Source of the DNA: a virus
Direction: 5' to 3' (one strand)
DNA length: 46,528 nucleotides
IMG/VR virus record: IMGVR_UViG_3300033148_008098
Span: 1 to 46,528 of that record
Of the stretch, positions 5,567 through 12,628 are shown piece after piece (positions within the stretch are counted from its first letter, which is position 1; every line of letters begins with the position of its first letter). The position numbers were made by a program, and so were the translations under genes. The notes under the pieces are model-generated. The model searched no databases. It was given only the letters and a program-made list of their open reading frames with translations, and was not told the DNA's origin.

Positions 5567-7035
5567 ATGTAGTAGAACGATTCCGGCATGCTCGTCGTGC
5601 CGGGGTGCCTTTGGTGGCAATCAACACGCCAGACCCGAGGGGTACGATGGAGATGTTGGCTATGCTGGCCAACAGTAAGAGTCCGATTGTATGTTGGGAC
5701 TGCATTGCGGGACTGCGGCCAGTCAATGACGCCGGACGAGAGGCTGTTGCGGGGGTCAACGCTGAGCAGGCCGAAGGCAATCCAATCGGATTCTTGGAAG
5801 TGGCAGCGGACCTACCCGATGGCACGGTCGTTTGCTTTCTCCAAGCAGACGCTTGGATAAATGAGCCACCAGTGATTCAAGGTGTCTGGAATCTCCGTGA
5901 GCCATACAAGCGAAGTCGCAGAACGTTGGTGTTACTGGCCCGGCAAATTCGACTACCGATCTCCTTACAGGGAGACGTGGTGGTGATGGACGAAGACTTG
6001 CCAGACCGAGAGACTTTAGAAACGATCGCACGTTCAATGGACGAAGCTGCTACAGATGCCAACCCGGAACGGCCGAAGGTGAGTGATGGCACAATTCAGA
6101 AGATAGTGGACAACACAGTCGGACTGTCCGCCTTCCTTGCCGAACAGGCTGTAGCTATGAGCTTGCGAAAGGATGGGTTCGATTTCAAGATGCTCGCCGA
6201 GAATCGCCGGATGATGATCGAGCAAACTCGTGGCCTTAGTGTAGACCGTGGACGGGAGACGTTCGATGATATCGGTGGATTGGAGCAAGCAAAGCGATTC
6301 GGCTGCGCCTTGTTTGAAGGTCCTCACCCACCGGCTCTGGTCGTGCGAATCGAAGAGATCGAGAAGGTAATGGCTGGCTCGCAGGGGGATACAAGTGGCA
6401 CAAGTCAAGACGCTCTCCAGGTTGTGCTCAACTCGATGGAAGACAATGATTGGGACGGCATCGTGGCGTTTGGTTGTCCTGGTGCTGGCAAGTCCCTATA
6501 CTCCAAGACCCTGGCCAACACGTTTGGAGTGTTGAGTTTGGCACTGGATTTGAACGCAACGAAAGGGTCGCTTGTGGGGGAATCGGAAAAGTATGTACGG
6601 GAGGCTATGAGTGTGATCGAAGCCATCGGTGGAGATCGAGTGTTCTTCGTTGCCACAGCCAACCGACTGAACACGATTCCCGGAGAGTTACTTCGACGAT
6701 TCCGAGGTGGGATTTGGATGTTCGATTTCCCAGGAGATGAGGAACGAGAACGAATCTGGCCAATCCACCTCGGTAAGTTCGACCTCGATGATGATGGGAG
6801 ACCGGATGATCGAATGTATGCCGGTTCGGATATCCGAAACTGTTGCGAACGTGCTTGGAAAATGGGCAACACGTTGCAGTATGCTTCACAATTCATCGCT
6901 CCGGTTGGCAAGACGGCTCGAGAGGTGATCCGCGATGCTCAGAAGTTGGCCGATGGCAACTTCCTGTCTGCTTCTCAGCCTGGTCTGTATCGAGGACCCA
7001 AAGCCGAAAAGAAGGGACGGAGTGTGGAGGTGTGA
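5563..7035 (+). CDS. AAA+ ATPase, apparently circularly permuted, Ycf46-like N-terminus
   Basis: Product of 490 residues, ATG 5563 behind GGGAGACC. The N-terminal region (RFRHARRAGVPLVAINTPDPRGTMEML, read in two blocks) resembles the pre-ATPase domain of Ycf46-type AAA proteins. Walker A is GCPGAGKS (residues 304-311), sensor 1 is ATANR (364-368) and an ELLRRFR arginine region follows. Nothing resembling Walker B lies between Walker A and sensor 1. Instead a Walker-B-like strand, ALVVRIEEIEK, with the usual downstream sequence MAGSQGDTSGTSQ, lies before Walker A (about 258-278). That order suggests a circular permutation of the AAA+ fold. Neighbours resembling DUF3150, DUF1257 and DUF2997 follow. 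A remodelling ATPase is likely; its target is unknown. Confidence 0.8.
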   Translation: MNVVERFRHARRAGVPLVAINTPDPRGTMEMLAMLANSKSPIVCWDCIAGLRPVNDAGREAVAGVNAEQAEGNPIGFLEVAADLPDGTVVCFLQADAWINEPPVIQGVWNLREPYKRSRRTLVLLARQIRLPISLQGDVVVMDEDLPDRETLETIARSMDEAATDANPERPKVSDGTIQKIVDNTVGLSAFLAEQAVAMSLRKDGFDFKMLAENRRMMIEQTRGLSVDRGRETFDDIGGLEQAKRFGCALFEGPHPPALVVRIEEIEKVMAGSQGDTSGTSQDALQVVLNSMEDNDWDGIVAFGCPGAGKSLYSKTLANTFGVLSLALDLNATKGSLVGESEKYVREAMSVIEAIGGDRVFFVATANRLNTIPGELLRRFRGGIWMFDFPGDEERERIWPIHLGKFDLDDDGRPDDRMYAGSDIRNCCERAWKMGNTLQYASQFIAPVGKTAREVIRDAQKLADGNFLSASQPGLYRGPKAEKKGRSVEV

Positions 7036-7062
7036 TTAACTTTCGCTATAGGAGACCTGAGT

Positions 7063-7980
7063 ATGAAGAGTCAATTATTCGACAACACAGTGTGCTTGGC
7101 AGTGACGTTTCACCGTGCTGGTCAGCATCGAAGAGTGCGTCGAGGTGAGGCTGAAGTGGTCAATGCTTTCAATCAAGGCAAAAAGCCAGATCAGGACCGG
7201 TTTTCGATTGGGAAGAGGATTTTCGATAGCGAGCACTATCGAGCTGCGATGAGGATCGCCTATGAGTTTGATGTCTGGGTCCAGCGTCGATCGGTTCCCT
7301 GCCCTTTGAGGCGGGGAACACACTTGATCCCGATTGACTTGCTCGACGAGATCTGTGCTCGCTTAGATGAAGCTCAAGCCAGATATGCTACCGAAGCAGA
7401 TGCTTTAGTGGCTGAATATGACGAGTTGAAGCAAGCCGCCCGGATGGGGCTTAAGGATCTGTATCGGGAAGCGGATTATCCGGCTCCCGAGCAGTTACGG
7501 CAATCGTTCTGGGTTGAGCGGCGGATGTTCGACTTCTCTCCGCCTAGCGAGACAAAGCTCAGCGAAGCTGTGTACCAACAAGAGCGGAGTCGTTGGCAGC
7601 AGACGTTCGCAGAGGCTGAGAATGAAGTGCGGCAGGCCTTGCGAGAGTCGATGCTGACGCTGGTGTCACATTTGGCCGAGCGGTTGGAGCCGTCGCCGGA
7701 TGGGAAGAAAAAAGTCCTCCGCGACTCGGCCGTCGATAAGGTGGTGGAATTCTTGGAGTTGTTTGATCGACGGAACGTGCTGAATGACAAGGAGTTGAAG
7801 GCTCTGGTCGTTCGAGCCCGTCAAGTGCTGAGTGAAGATAGTGTGATGGCCGAAGCGCTTCGGCAGGACGGGGCCGTTCGCGAGATCGTCCGTCGAAGGA
7901 TGGAGGAAGTCAAGACACGACTGGATGCGCTTGTTGAAAGCGGTCCGGCACGAGTGATTACTTTTGATGAGGAGGTCTGA
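7063..7980 (+). CDS. DUF3150-like helical protein
   Basis: Product of 305 residues, ATG 7063 behind ATAGGAGACC. The N-terminus (NTVCLAVTFHRAG) is a short beta unit, then a helical region with WVQRRSVPCPLRRGTHLIP and long charged helices (residues about 95-290). The overall size, N-terminal strand, central aromatic turn (YPAPEQLRQSFWVE) and helical tail resemble the DUF3150 family, which is often encoded next to AAA+ ATPases in phages. It lies directly downstream of the ATPase gene and is a likely partner. The family match is from memory and tentative. Confidence 0.55.
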   Translation: MKSQLFDNTVCLAVTFHRAGQHRRVRRGEAEVVNAFNQGKKPDQDRFSIGKRIFDSEHYRAAMRIAYEFDVWVQRRSVPCPLRRGTHLIPIDLLDEICARLDEAQARYATEADALVAEYDELKQAARMGLKDLYREADYPAPEQLRQSFWVERRMFDFSPPSETKLSEAVYQQERSRWQQTFAEAENEVRQALRESMLTLVSHLAERLEPSPDGKKKVLRDSAVDKVVEFLELFDRRNVLNDKELKALVVRARQVLSEDSVMAEALRQDGAVREIVRRRMEEVKTRLDALVESGPARVITFDEEV

Positions 7981-7983
7981 ACC

Positions 7984-8304
7984 ATGCCATGCTGGGAAGT
8001 CAGGACGATGAGCGTTGAGTTCAAGGTCAAGCATGTAGCATTGCTGCGAGAGGCAGTCAAAGCTCTTGGGTGGTTTTACGAGAATATGCCTACCGGGTTG
8101 AGAGTCAGGGCATCAACTTCGGAGACATTCGAGATTGATTTCACATTGGGGAGAGCAGAGATACAGACAGAGCAATTGCCGCGGTTGAACCAACTCAAGC
8201 GGCAGTATAGCAAAGAGGCATTAAAGCGGGCCGCCAGGTTGCGTGGTTGGCAATTCAAGCAACAGTCTGGACAACAGCTAGCGAAAGGAGTACTTCGGAA
8301 ATGA
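7984..8304 (+). CDS. DUF1257 (Ycf35-like) protein
   Basis: Product of 106 residues; ATG 7984 follows the GAGGAGG that ends the previous gene (ATG 8008, MSVEFKVKH, is an alternative). It has the DUF1257 pattern: a start of the type MSxxxxVKHVALLREAVKALG, a central beta region with a Glu/Asp pattern, and the C-terminal helix QLKRQYSKEALKRAARLRGW. Ycf35 is a small plastid/cyanobacterial protein of unknown function. It overlaps the next gene by ATGA, and together with the AAA+ protein forms a compact module. Confidence 0.6.
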   Translation: MPCWEVRTMSVEFKVKHVALLREAVKALGWFYENMPTGLRVRASTSETFEIDFTLGRAEIQTEQLPRLNQLKRQYSKEALKRAARLRGWQFKQQSGQQLAKGVLRK

Positions 8305-8507
8305 ACGACAAGATCAAGTGGGAGATTCTCGAAGATGGCACAGTCTCGATCGAGACCGACCAGATAAGCGGGCAGAATCACTTGTCTGCGGACGAGTTGT
8401 TGGAAAGCCTTGCTGACATGCTTGGTGGCCCAGTGAAGATCAAGGAACGGAAGGGGCATATACACAAACATCGGCATGCTCAGCATGAGCAACTCCACCG
8501 TCACTAG
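8301..8507 (+). CDS. DUF2997-like small protein
   Basis: Product of 68 residues, ATG 8301 overlapping the previous TGA. The first 45 residues (IKWEILEDGTVSIETDQISG, then a Ser/Leu helix ending LADMLGG) follow the DUF2997 pattern: a beta hairpin with the G-T/E-V core and a conserved helix. The tail is His-rich (HIHKHRHAQHEQLHRH), an unusual metal-binding-like addition. Small DUF2997 proteins are typically encoded beside DUF1257 proteins, which fits here. Function unknown. Confidence 0.6.
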   Translation: MNDKIKWEILEDGTVSIETDQISGQNHLSADELLESLADMLGGPVKIKERKGHIHKHRHAQHEQLHRH

Positions 8508-8563
8508 GTTCTCTCTCGGCTTGTCTGAGGGATCGAAATACTTTAACGGAGGAGCCAACAGGA

Positions 8564-9094
8564 ATGGAAACGAAAGAATCAGCAGGAATGGAAGAGACTT
8601 ACCAGGACGTGGGGATGATGATCCACAGTGTCACCCACGCCTTTCTTCGACAGAAGGACATATCGGAAAGAGAATATGAGGAATGGCACGGTGAAGCATG
8701 TATGGCCTTTGCCAATGCCTATCAATCCTTTGACTTGAGACGAGAGATCAGGTTCACGACCTGGTTATGGCAATGCATCTGGTATGCTCTTTCAGATAAG
8801 CTTCGAAGAGACGCAGTGCACTGGACAACCCCTCGACTCAACGAGCAGGCAGCGTTCATGATGATCGAGAGTGGGTGTTCTAAGTCTGAGATAGAACTCA
8901 GACTTTGCATGCTGACGCAGGATGCCAAAACAGTGGTTGAGATTGTGCTCAGTACGTTTGGTCATGTGGATGAGAAAGAAGCAGACCCTGAAGAAATCCG
9001 CCTAGCTCTCTATGCCCTGCTTTCCAGCATGGGATGGTCAGCACGACGAATCGTTGAGTCGTTTCACGAGATTCGCGTTGCCTTAACAGAGTAG
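8564..9094 (+). CDS. Sigma-factor-like protein (region 2)
   Basis: Product of 176 residues, ATG 8564 behind ACGGAGGAGCC. The segment around residues 35-85 (EEWHGEACMAFANAYQSFD, then REIRFTTWLWQCIWYALSDKLRR) has the region 2 pattern of sigma-70 family factors: an entry helix, an aromatic FTTW block for the -10 element and a basic recognition helix. A recognisable region 4 is weak; the C-terminal third (LLSSMGWSARRIVESF) may be a degenerate one. It could redirect host RNA polymerase to phage promoters such as the two TATAAT-containing sites in this window. The family call is moderately firm. Confidence 0.6.
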   Translation: METKESAGMEETYQDVGMMIHSVTHAFLRQKDISEREYEEWHGEACMAFANAYQSFDLRREIRFTTWLWQCIWYALSDKLRRDAVHWTTPRLNEQAAFMMIESGCSKSEIELRLCMLTQDAKTVVEIVLSTFGHVDEKEADPEEIRLALYALLSSMGWSARRIVESFHEIRVALTE

Positions 9095-9114
9095 GAGACG
9101 AAAGAATACAGAAC

Positions 9115-10482
9115 ATGAAAGCCAGTCCCCTTCCGTATCAGCTTGAGTCGATCAAGCTGATAGACGATTTCCGTGGTCGTTGTCTGCTAGCCCACGAGAT
9201 GGGTCTTGGCAAGACTCTCATCTCGTTGTGGTGGTGGGAACAACATGCCGAAGCTTGCCCTGGGTTAGTCATCTGTCCAGCTTCGACGAAGTATGTTTGG
9301 GAGCACGAGGCAGTGCAGAACTTGGGTATTCGTCCCTACGTCATTGAGGGGATGAAGCCAAAGCCTCTGCTCGGTGGCAAGCCGGAGCTAATCATCATCA
9401 ACTATGACGTTCTACATCGGTGGGTGAGCCAACTCAAGCAATTTGGCTTCCGTTCGCTGTTCATTGACGAGTGCCACTATTGCAAGAACACTTCGGCGAA
9501 GCGGACCAAGGCCGTTCGAGCGATCGCAAAAGGAATCAAGCATGTGATTGCTATTTCTGGCACACCACTGCTTTCTCGTCCGATCGAGCTATTTCCGACA
9601 CTACAAATGCTTCGTCCGAGTGTTTTCTCAAGCCGTTGGGCTTACGCTCACGAATACTGCAAGCCACGGTGGACACCGTGGGGTTGGAAGTATGATGGGG
9701 CTTCCCGTATCCCGGAGTTGCATGATTTGCTGGAGCAGTTGTGCATGGTCCGGTATTTGAAACGAGACGTGTTGCCAGAGCTTCCGGAAAAGAATCGACG
9801 GGTATTGCCGTTTGCTCTGACCAACGAAGATGAATACCGCGAAGCATCCGATTCATTCTTGTCCTGGATCGGGAGAACAAACCCGGCTCGATTGCTTACT
9901 GCGAAGCGTGCAGAGACGTTGGTGAAGTTGGGCGAACTCAAACGCCTGGCAGCCCGATTGAAACTTCGAGCCGTTGTGGACTGGACGAACGAATGGCTTG
10001 AGAGCTATCCAGACGAGAAGATCGTGTTGTTTGCAGTGCATCGAAAGATGATAGAAGCTCTGGCCCGTCGCATCATATCGAAATCAGTTGTAGTAGATGG
10101 TTCCATCACTGGGCGAAAGCGGAAGGTGGTGATCGACCAGTTTCAGCGAGATCGTAAAACGAGGGTATTCATAGGCAACATCCGAGCAGCCGGCGTCGGT
10201 ATCACGTTGACTGCTGCAAGTACAATAGCCTTTTGCGAGTTGGATTGGGTGCCTGCCAATATGATGCAAGCCGAAGATCGAATCCACCGAATCGGTCAAA
10301 CTGTGCCATCTTGGTGCTGGTATTTGGTAGCAGCCGGGACAATCGAGAGCCACTTGTGCGAAATCCTGGAGAAGAAGCAACGAGTGGTTTCTGGGGTGCT
10401 CGATGGTGATGACACTACGGACGAGTTGGACGTATACAAACAGTTGATGGAGGGACTTGCATTGAGAGGAGAAAAGAGATGA
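9115..10482 (+). CDS. SNF2-family DNA helicase/translocase (first copy)
   Basis: Product of 455 residues, ATG 9115 behind GTAGGAGACG. Motif Q-like LPYQ lies at residues 6-9, Walker A is MGLGKT (29-34), motif II is DECH (118-121) and motif III is SGTP; the C-lobe has GITLTAAS and the motif VI block AEDRIHRIGQT. It is a compact SNF2 ATPase with no extra nuclease or HNH domain visible. A second SNF2 protein of the same length is at 25995. Phage SNF2 proteins act in replication initiation or fork restart. The stop overlaps the ribbon-helix-helix gene. Confidence 0.85.
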   Translation: MKASPLPYQLESIKLIDDFRGRCLLAHEMGLGKTLISLWWWEQHAEACPGLVICPASTKYVWEHEAVQNLGIRPYVIEGMKPKPLLGGKPELIIINYDVLHRWVSQLKQFGFRSLFIDECHYCKNTSAKRTKAVRAIAKGIKHVIAISGTPLLSRPIELFPTLQMLRPSVFSSRWAYAHEYCKPRWTPWGWKYDGASRIPELHDLLEQLCMVRYLKRDVLPELPEKNRRVLPFALTNEDEYREASDSFLSWIGRTNPARLLTAKRAETLVKLGELKRLAARLKLRAVVDWTNEWLESYPDEKIVLFAVHRKMIEALARRIISKSVVVDGSITGRKRKVVIDQFQRDRKTRVFIGNIRAAGVGITLTAASTIAFCELDWVPANMMQAEDRIHRIGQTVPSWCWYLVAAGTIESHLCEILEKKQRVVSGVLDGDDTTDELDVYKQLMEGLALRGEKR

Positions 10483-10664
10483 GTGTGAAATCCAACCCTC
10501 CCGATAATAGTAGGGGAGGGGAAAAGGAAAACTGCACAACTTTACTCGTGTGTGGCATTGCGGAACCTCTCAAGACGAAATTCAAACTGCACTGCGTTCG
10601 AGAGGGGGTGTCGATGAGTGAAGTGCTTGTCGAAGCTATTCGCCGATTGGTCGAGAACGACTAG
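10479..10664 (+). CDS. Ribbon-helix-helix DNA-binding protein
   Basis: Product of 61 residues, ATG 10479 overlapping the helicase TGA. After a 20-residue polar tail comes a ribbon-helix-helix core: strand TTLLVCGIAE, helix 1 PLKTKFKLHCVREG and helix 2 SMSEVLVEAIRRLVEND, as in the CopG/Arc family. Such proteins dimerise and bind operators. The first codons contain an inverted repeat, CCCTCCC ... GGGGAGGG (about 10497-10521), which could be an operator or attenuator for its own mRNA. It probably regulates the adjacent replication genes. Confidence 0.7.
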   Translation: MSVKSNPPDNSRGGEKENCTTLLVCGIAEPLKTKFKLHCVREGVSMSEVLVEAIRRLVEND

Positions 10665-10676
10665 CGAAGACAAAAG

Positions 10677-11549
10677 ATGGACCTGAAGCAACTGCTGACT
10701 GAGCATGGCATTCGGTATGTCGAGGGTGGCACGCACCACCATGTCCGCGAAGATTGGTTAGGATTGGACTGTCCCTGGTGTGGGAGTGTTGGAAAGTATC
10801 ATTTCGGCATCCATCTCGGCAGTCTCCAGGCTTCCTGTTGGCGGTGCGGACGAAAAGACTTGAGGGAAGCCCTCGTACTGCTCACACAATTGCCATCTTG
10901 GAAAGTTGGAGCCCTCGTCAGAAACTTCCCCAGGGCCCGTAGGATCGCACCCAAGACGCACATACGACGGGGAAGACTCCGAGTCCCAAGCGGATTGGAA
11001 CCGCTGACGAAGAGACACAGAAAGTGGTTAAAGGGTCGGGGTCTCGATCCCGATCTGATGGTGCAACTTTGGGGCCTGCAAGGCATCTGCCTGTCGGCCA
11101 GACTCGGTTGGAGGATCTGGGCACCGGTGCACTTGGATGGCGAGGTGGTGTCTTGGACTACCCGTTCGATCGGTACTCAAGCAGGACGGTGGATTCATGC
11201 CAATCCGGAAGAAGAAGTATTGTCCATCAAAACTTTGCTCTATGGATGGGATTATGTGCGAGCGTCCGTCGTTGTTGTCGAAGGTCCGTCTGACGTTTGG
11301 CGAGTCGGACCTGGAGCCGTGGGTTTGTTTGGCATGGTGCCGACTGCGTCGCAGGCGTATCTGTTGTCTTCCGTTTCGCATAGAGTGATCTGCTTTGATC
11401 GAGAGCCAGCGGCACAACGTGCTGCTAGACGTCTGGCCGAGCAGTTACAGGCGTTTCCTGGAGAGACGCTCGTCATGGAGTTGGCTTCCGCCGATCCAGG
11501 CGAGGCCACCGATGAGGAAGTGGCAGAATTGAGATCGTATCTCGAGTGA
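10677..11549 (+). CDS. dnaG: DnaG-type primase
   Basis: Product of 290 residues, ATG 10677. The N-terminal zinc ribbon has CPWC at about residues 31-34 and CWRC at about 57-60, with an HFG strand between. A catalytic core of the RNA-polymerase-domain type follows (KRHRKWLKGRGLDPD, then GRWIHANPEEE). The TOPRIM block starts VVVVEGPSDVW and continues with VICFDREPAAQRAARRLAEQL. It is shorter than cellular DnaG (about 600 residues) because a C-terminal helicase-interaction domain is absent. It would make primers for the phage fork together with the DnaB-like helicase at 14328. Confidence 0.8.
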   Translation: MDLKQLLTEHGIRYVEGGTHHHVREDWLGLDCPWCGSVGKYHFGIHLGSLQASCWRCGRKDLREALVLLTQLPSWKVGALVRNFPRARRIAPKTHIRRGRLRVPSGLEPLTKRHRKWLKGRGLDPDLMVQLWGLQGICLSARLGWRIWAPVHLDGEVVSWTTRSIGTQAGRWIHANPEEEVLSIKTLLYGWDYVRASVVVVEGPSDVWRVGPGAVGLFGMVPTASQAYLLSSVSHRVICFDREPAAQRAARRLAEQLQAFPGETLVMELASADPGEATDEEVAELRSYLE

Positions 11550-11568
11550 GCACGAGGGAATTGAGCCG

Positions 11569-11763
11569 ATGTATTCATACTACGGCACAAATCGGTGGAT
11601 AACTGGCAGTATCCCGGCTGGTAGCAATCGGATGAATGCTGGCCGTACAGGCTGCATCAGGAAGTTGCAGACCGGCCAAGATATTGAGTGGCCTACACTA
11701 CTCAATTCCAAATGGCAGTACAAAGATACGATTCCGACGAAGTGTCTGGCAATGTCTCAATGA
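11569..11763 (+). CDS. Small hypothetical protein
   Basis: Product of 64 residues, ATG 11569 with GAGGGAATTGAG upstream. It is aromatic and polar, with no transmembrane segment (MYSYYGTNRWITGSIPAG). It ends just before the TM protein at 11790. No family is recognised; the weak ribosome site leaves doubt. Confidence 0.4.
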   Translation: MYSYYGTNRWITGSIPAGSNRMNAGRTGCIRKLQTGQDIEWPTLLNSKWQYKDTIPTKCLAMSQ

Positions 11764-11789
11764 TGATGTGTACCCTATCTAGGAGAGAA

Positions 11790-11987
11790 ATGATGAAATC
11801 TGTGACAATCTTTTTCGTGGGATTGGGGTTGGTGCTCGCCTTGATCGTCGGGCTTGTGGTCCGAGATAGGATCAACGAGGCCAAGGCAATGAAGGCCGTC
11901 GAGCAATTTCGCCAAGAGCAAGATGAAGCCCTGAAAGAAACAGAGCAGCAGTTTCAGCTCATGTTTGACAAGCTGAACGAAGACTGA
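11790..11987 (+). CDS. Single-span membrane protein
   Basis: Product of 65 residues with AGGAGAG right before ATG 11790. Residues 3-22 (KSVTIFFVGLGLVLALIVGL) are a strong transmembrane helix, followed by a charged, coiled-coil-like cytoplasmic tail (EQFRQEQDEALKETEQQFQ). Small phage membrane proteins of this design often affect host division or exclude other phages; no specific family is recognised. Confidence 0.55.
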   Translation: MMKSVTIFFVGLGLVLALIVGLVVRDRINEAKAMKAVEQFRQEQDEALKETEQQFQLMFDKLNED

Positions 11988-12010
11988 ACTCAGCCGAAGA
12001 GGGAAGTGCG

Positions 12011-12223
12011 ATGGGAAACATCTACATCGACAATCGAGGATCTACCACCACCGCCGGTGGATGCTTGCCGGCGATCCTCTCGTTCTTCGTGCCCGGCCTC
12101 GGCCAATTGCTGCTGGGCAGGATCGGACGAGCGATCGGTCATTTCATCATTGCTCTGCTGCTTTGGCTGGTGCTGCTCGGCTGGATCGTCCACATCTGGT
12201 CTGCCGTGGACGCTTCGCGGTGA
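12011..12223 (+). CDS. TM2-like small membrane protein
   Basis: Product of 70 residues, ATG 12011 behind GAGGGAAGTGCG. After a soluble start come two hydrophobic segments separated by a glycine-rich turn (LSFFVPGLGQLLLGRIGRAIG, then FIIALLLWLVLLGWIVHIW). The PGLGQLLLGR turn is the core of the TM2-like domain. It is likely an inner-membrane protein with both ends on one side. It is the last gene before the promoter and noncoding region at 12244, so it closes this transcription unit. Confidence 0.6.
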   Translation: MGNIYIDNRGSTTTAGGCLPAILSFFVPGLGQLLLGRIGRAIGHFIIALLLWLVLLGWIVHIWSAVDASR

Positions 12224-12243
12224 AGATATTTCTGGAAAATCCG

Positions 12244-12273
12244 CTAGGTAGATTTTCAATCTTCCCTTATAAT
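12244..12273 (+). promoter_or_regulatory. Promoter, copy 1 of a conserved phage promoter
   Basis: CTAGGT (12244-12249), an 18-base spacer and TATAAT (12268-12273), then GGGG. The 34-base region aligns with 42608-42641, where the same CTAGGT-18-TATAAT-GGG arrangement is found, including shared TTT and TTCC blocks in the spacer. The -35 element differs from TTGACA, so a specialised factor or phage activator may help. It precedes a noncoding stretch ending in a strong terminator. Confidence 0.7.
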
Positions 12274-12279
12274 GGGGAT

Positions 12280-12513
12280 GTGCTTCGGGCACGGGTGTTG
12301 TGTCCTCTCTCGGGAGGCCCGCCCCGGAGCAGGGAAGAGGCCGCGTTGTGTTGAGGTCGGATTGGGTTCGGAAGGCTGGAGAAGCAGAGAGTAGATAATG
12401 ATTGTCATCATCGCTTACAATCCGTCAGGAGGTCATCGTCTGTTCTCTGCAGGCTCTTGCACCTCCGAACCCAAGAGCCCACCCCGGCTGCACAACCGGG
12501 GTGGGTTTCTTTT
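12280..12513 (+). ncRNA. Probable structured noncoding RNA (about 235 nt)
   Basis: A conserved-type promoter (TATAAT 12268-12273) and a strong terminator (12478-12505) bracket a 235-base stretch with no convincing gene. It contains an 11-bp perfect long-range stem, TTGGGTTCGGA (12362-12372) with TCCGAACCCAA (12464-12474). Nested inside is GCAGAGA (12384-12390) with TCTCTGC (12444-12450), and an ATGAT/ATCAT hairpin lies inside that. Together they give a long rod with bulges, reminiscent of regulatory RNAs such as 6S, although no family match is claimed. The short ORF at 12398 runs through the terminator and is unlikely to be real. Confidence 0.55.
12478..12513 (+). terminator. Strong intrinsic terminator
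   Basis: A perfect 10-bp stem, CCCACCCCGG (12478-12487) with CCGGGGTGGG (12496-12505), and an 8-base loop is followed directly by TTTCTTTTTT. This is a textbook Rho-independent terminator and marks the end of the noncoding transcript starting near 12280. Confidence 0.9.
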
Positions 12514-12628
12514 TTATCGTATTATCATGTAGGGAAGGGATCATGCAGCAGATGAGATAAAACCGACGGTGGACGGGTGAAATGAAGCTATTTGCTTGCT
12601 ATTGAAAAAGGAAAGGACGGTTTGCACA

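Noticed and set aside
12398-12535. Short frame MIVIIAYNPSGGHRL... in the noncoding region
   Set aside because: It reads through the strong terminator and has no ribosome site.
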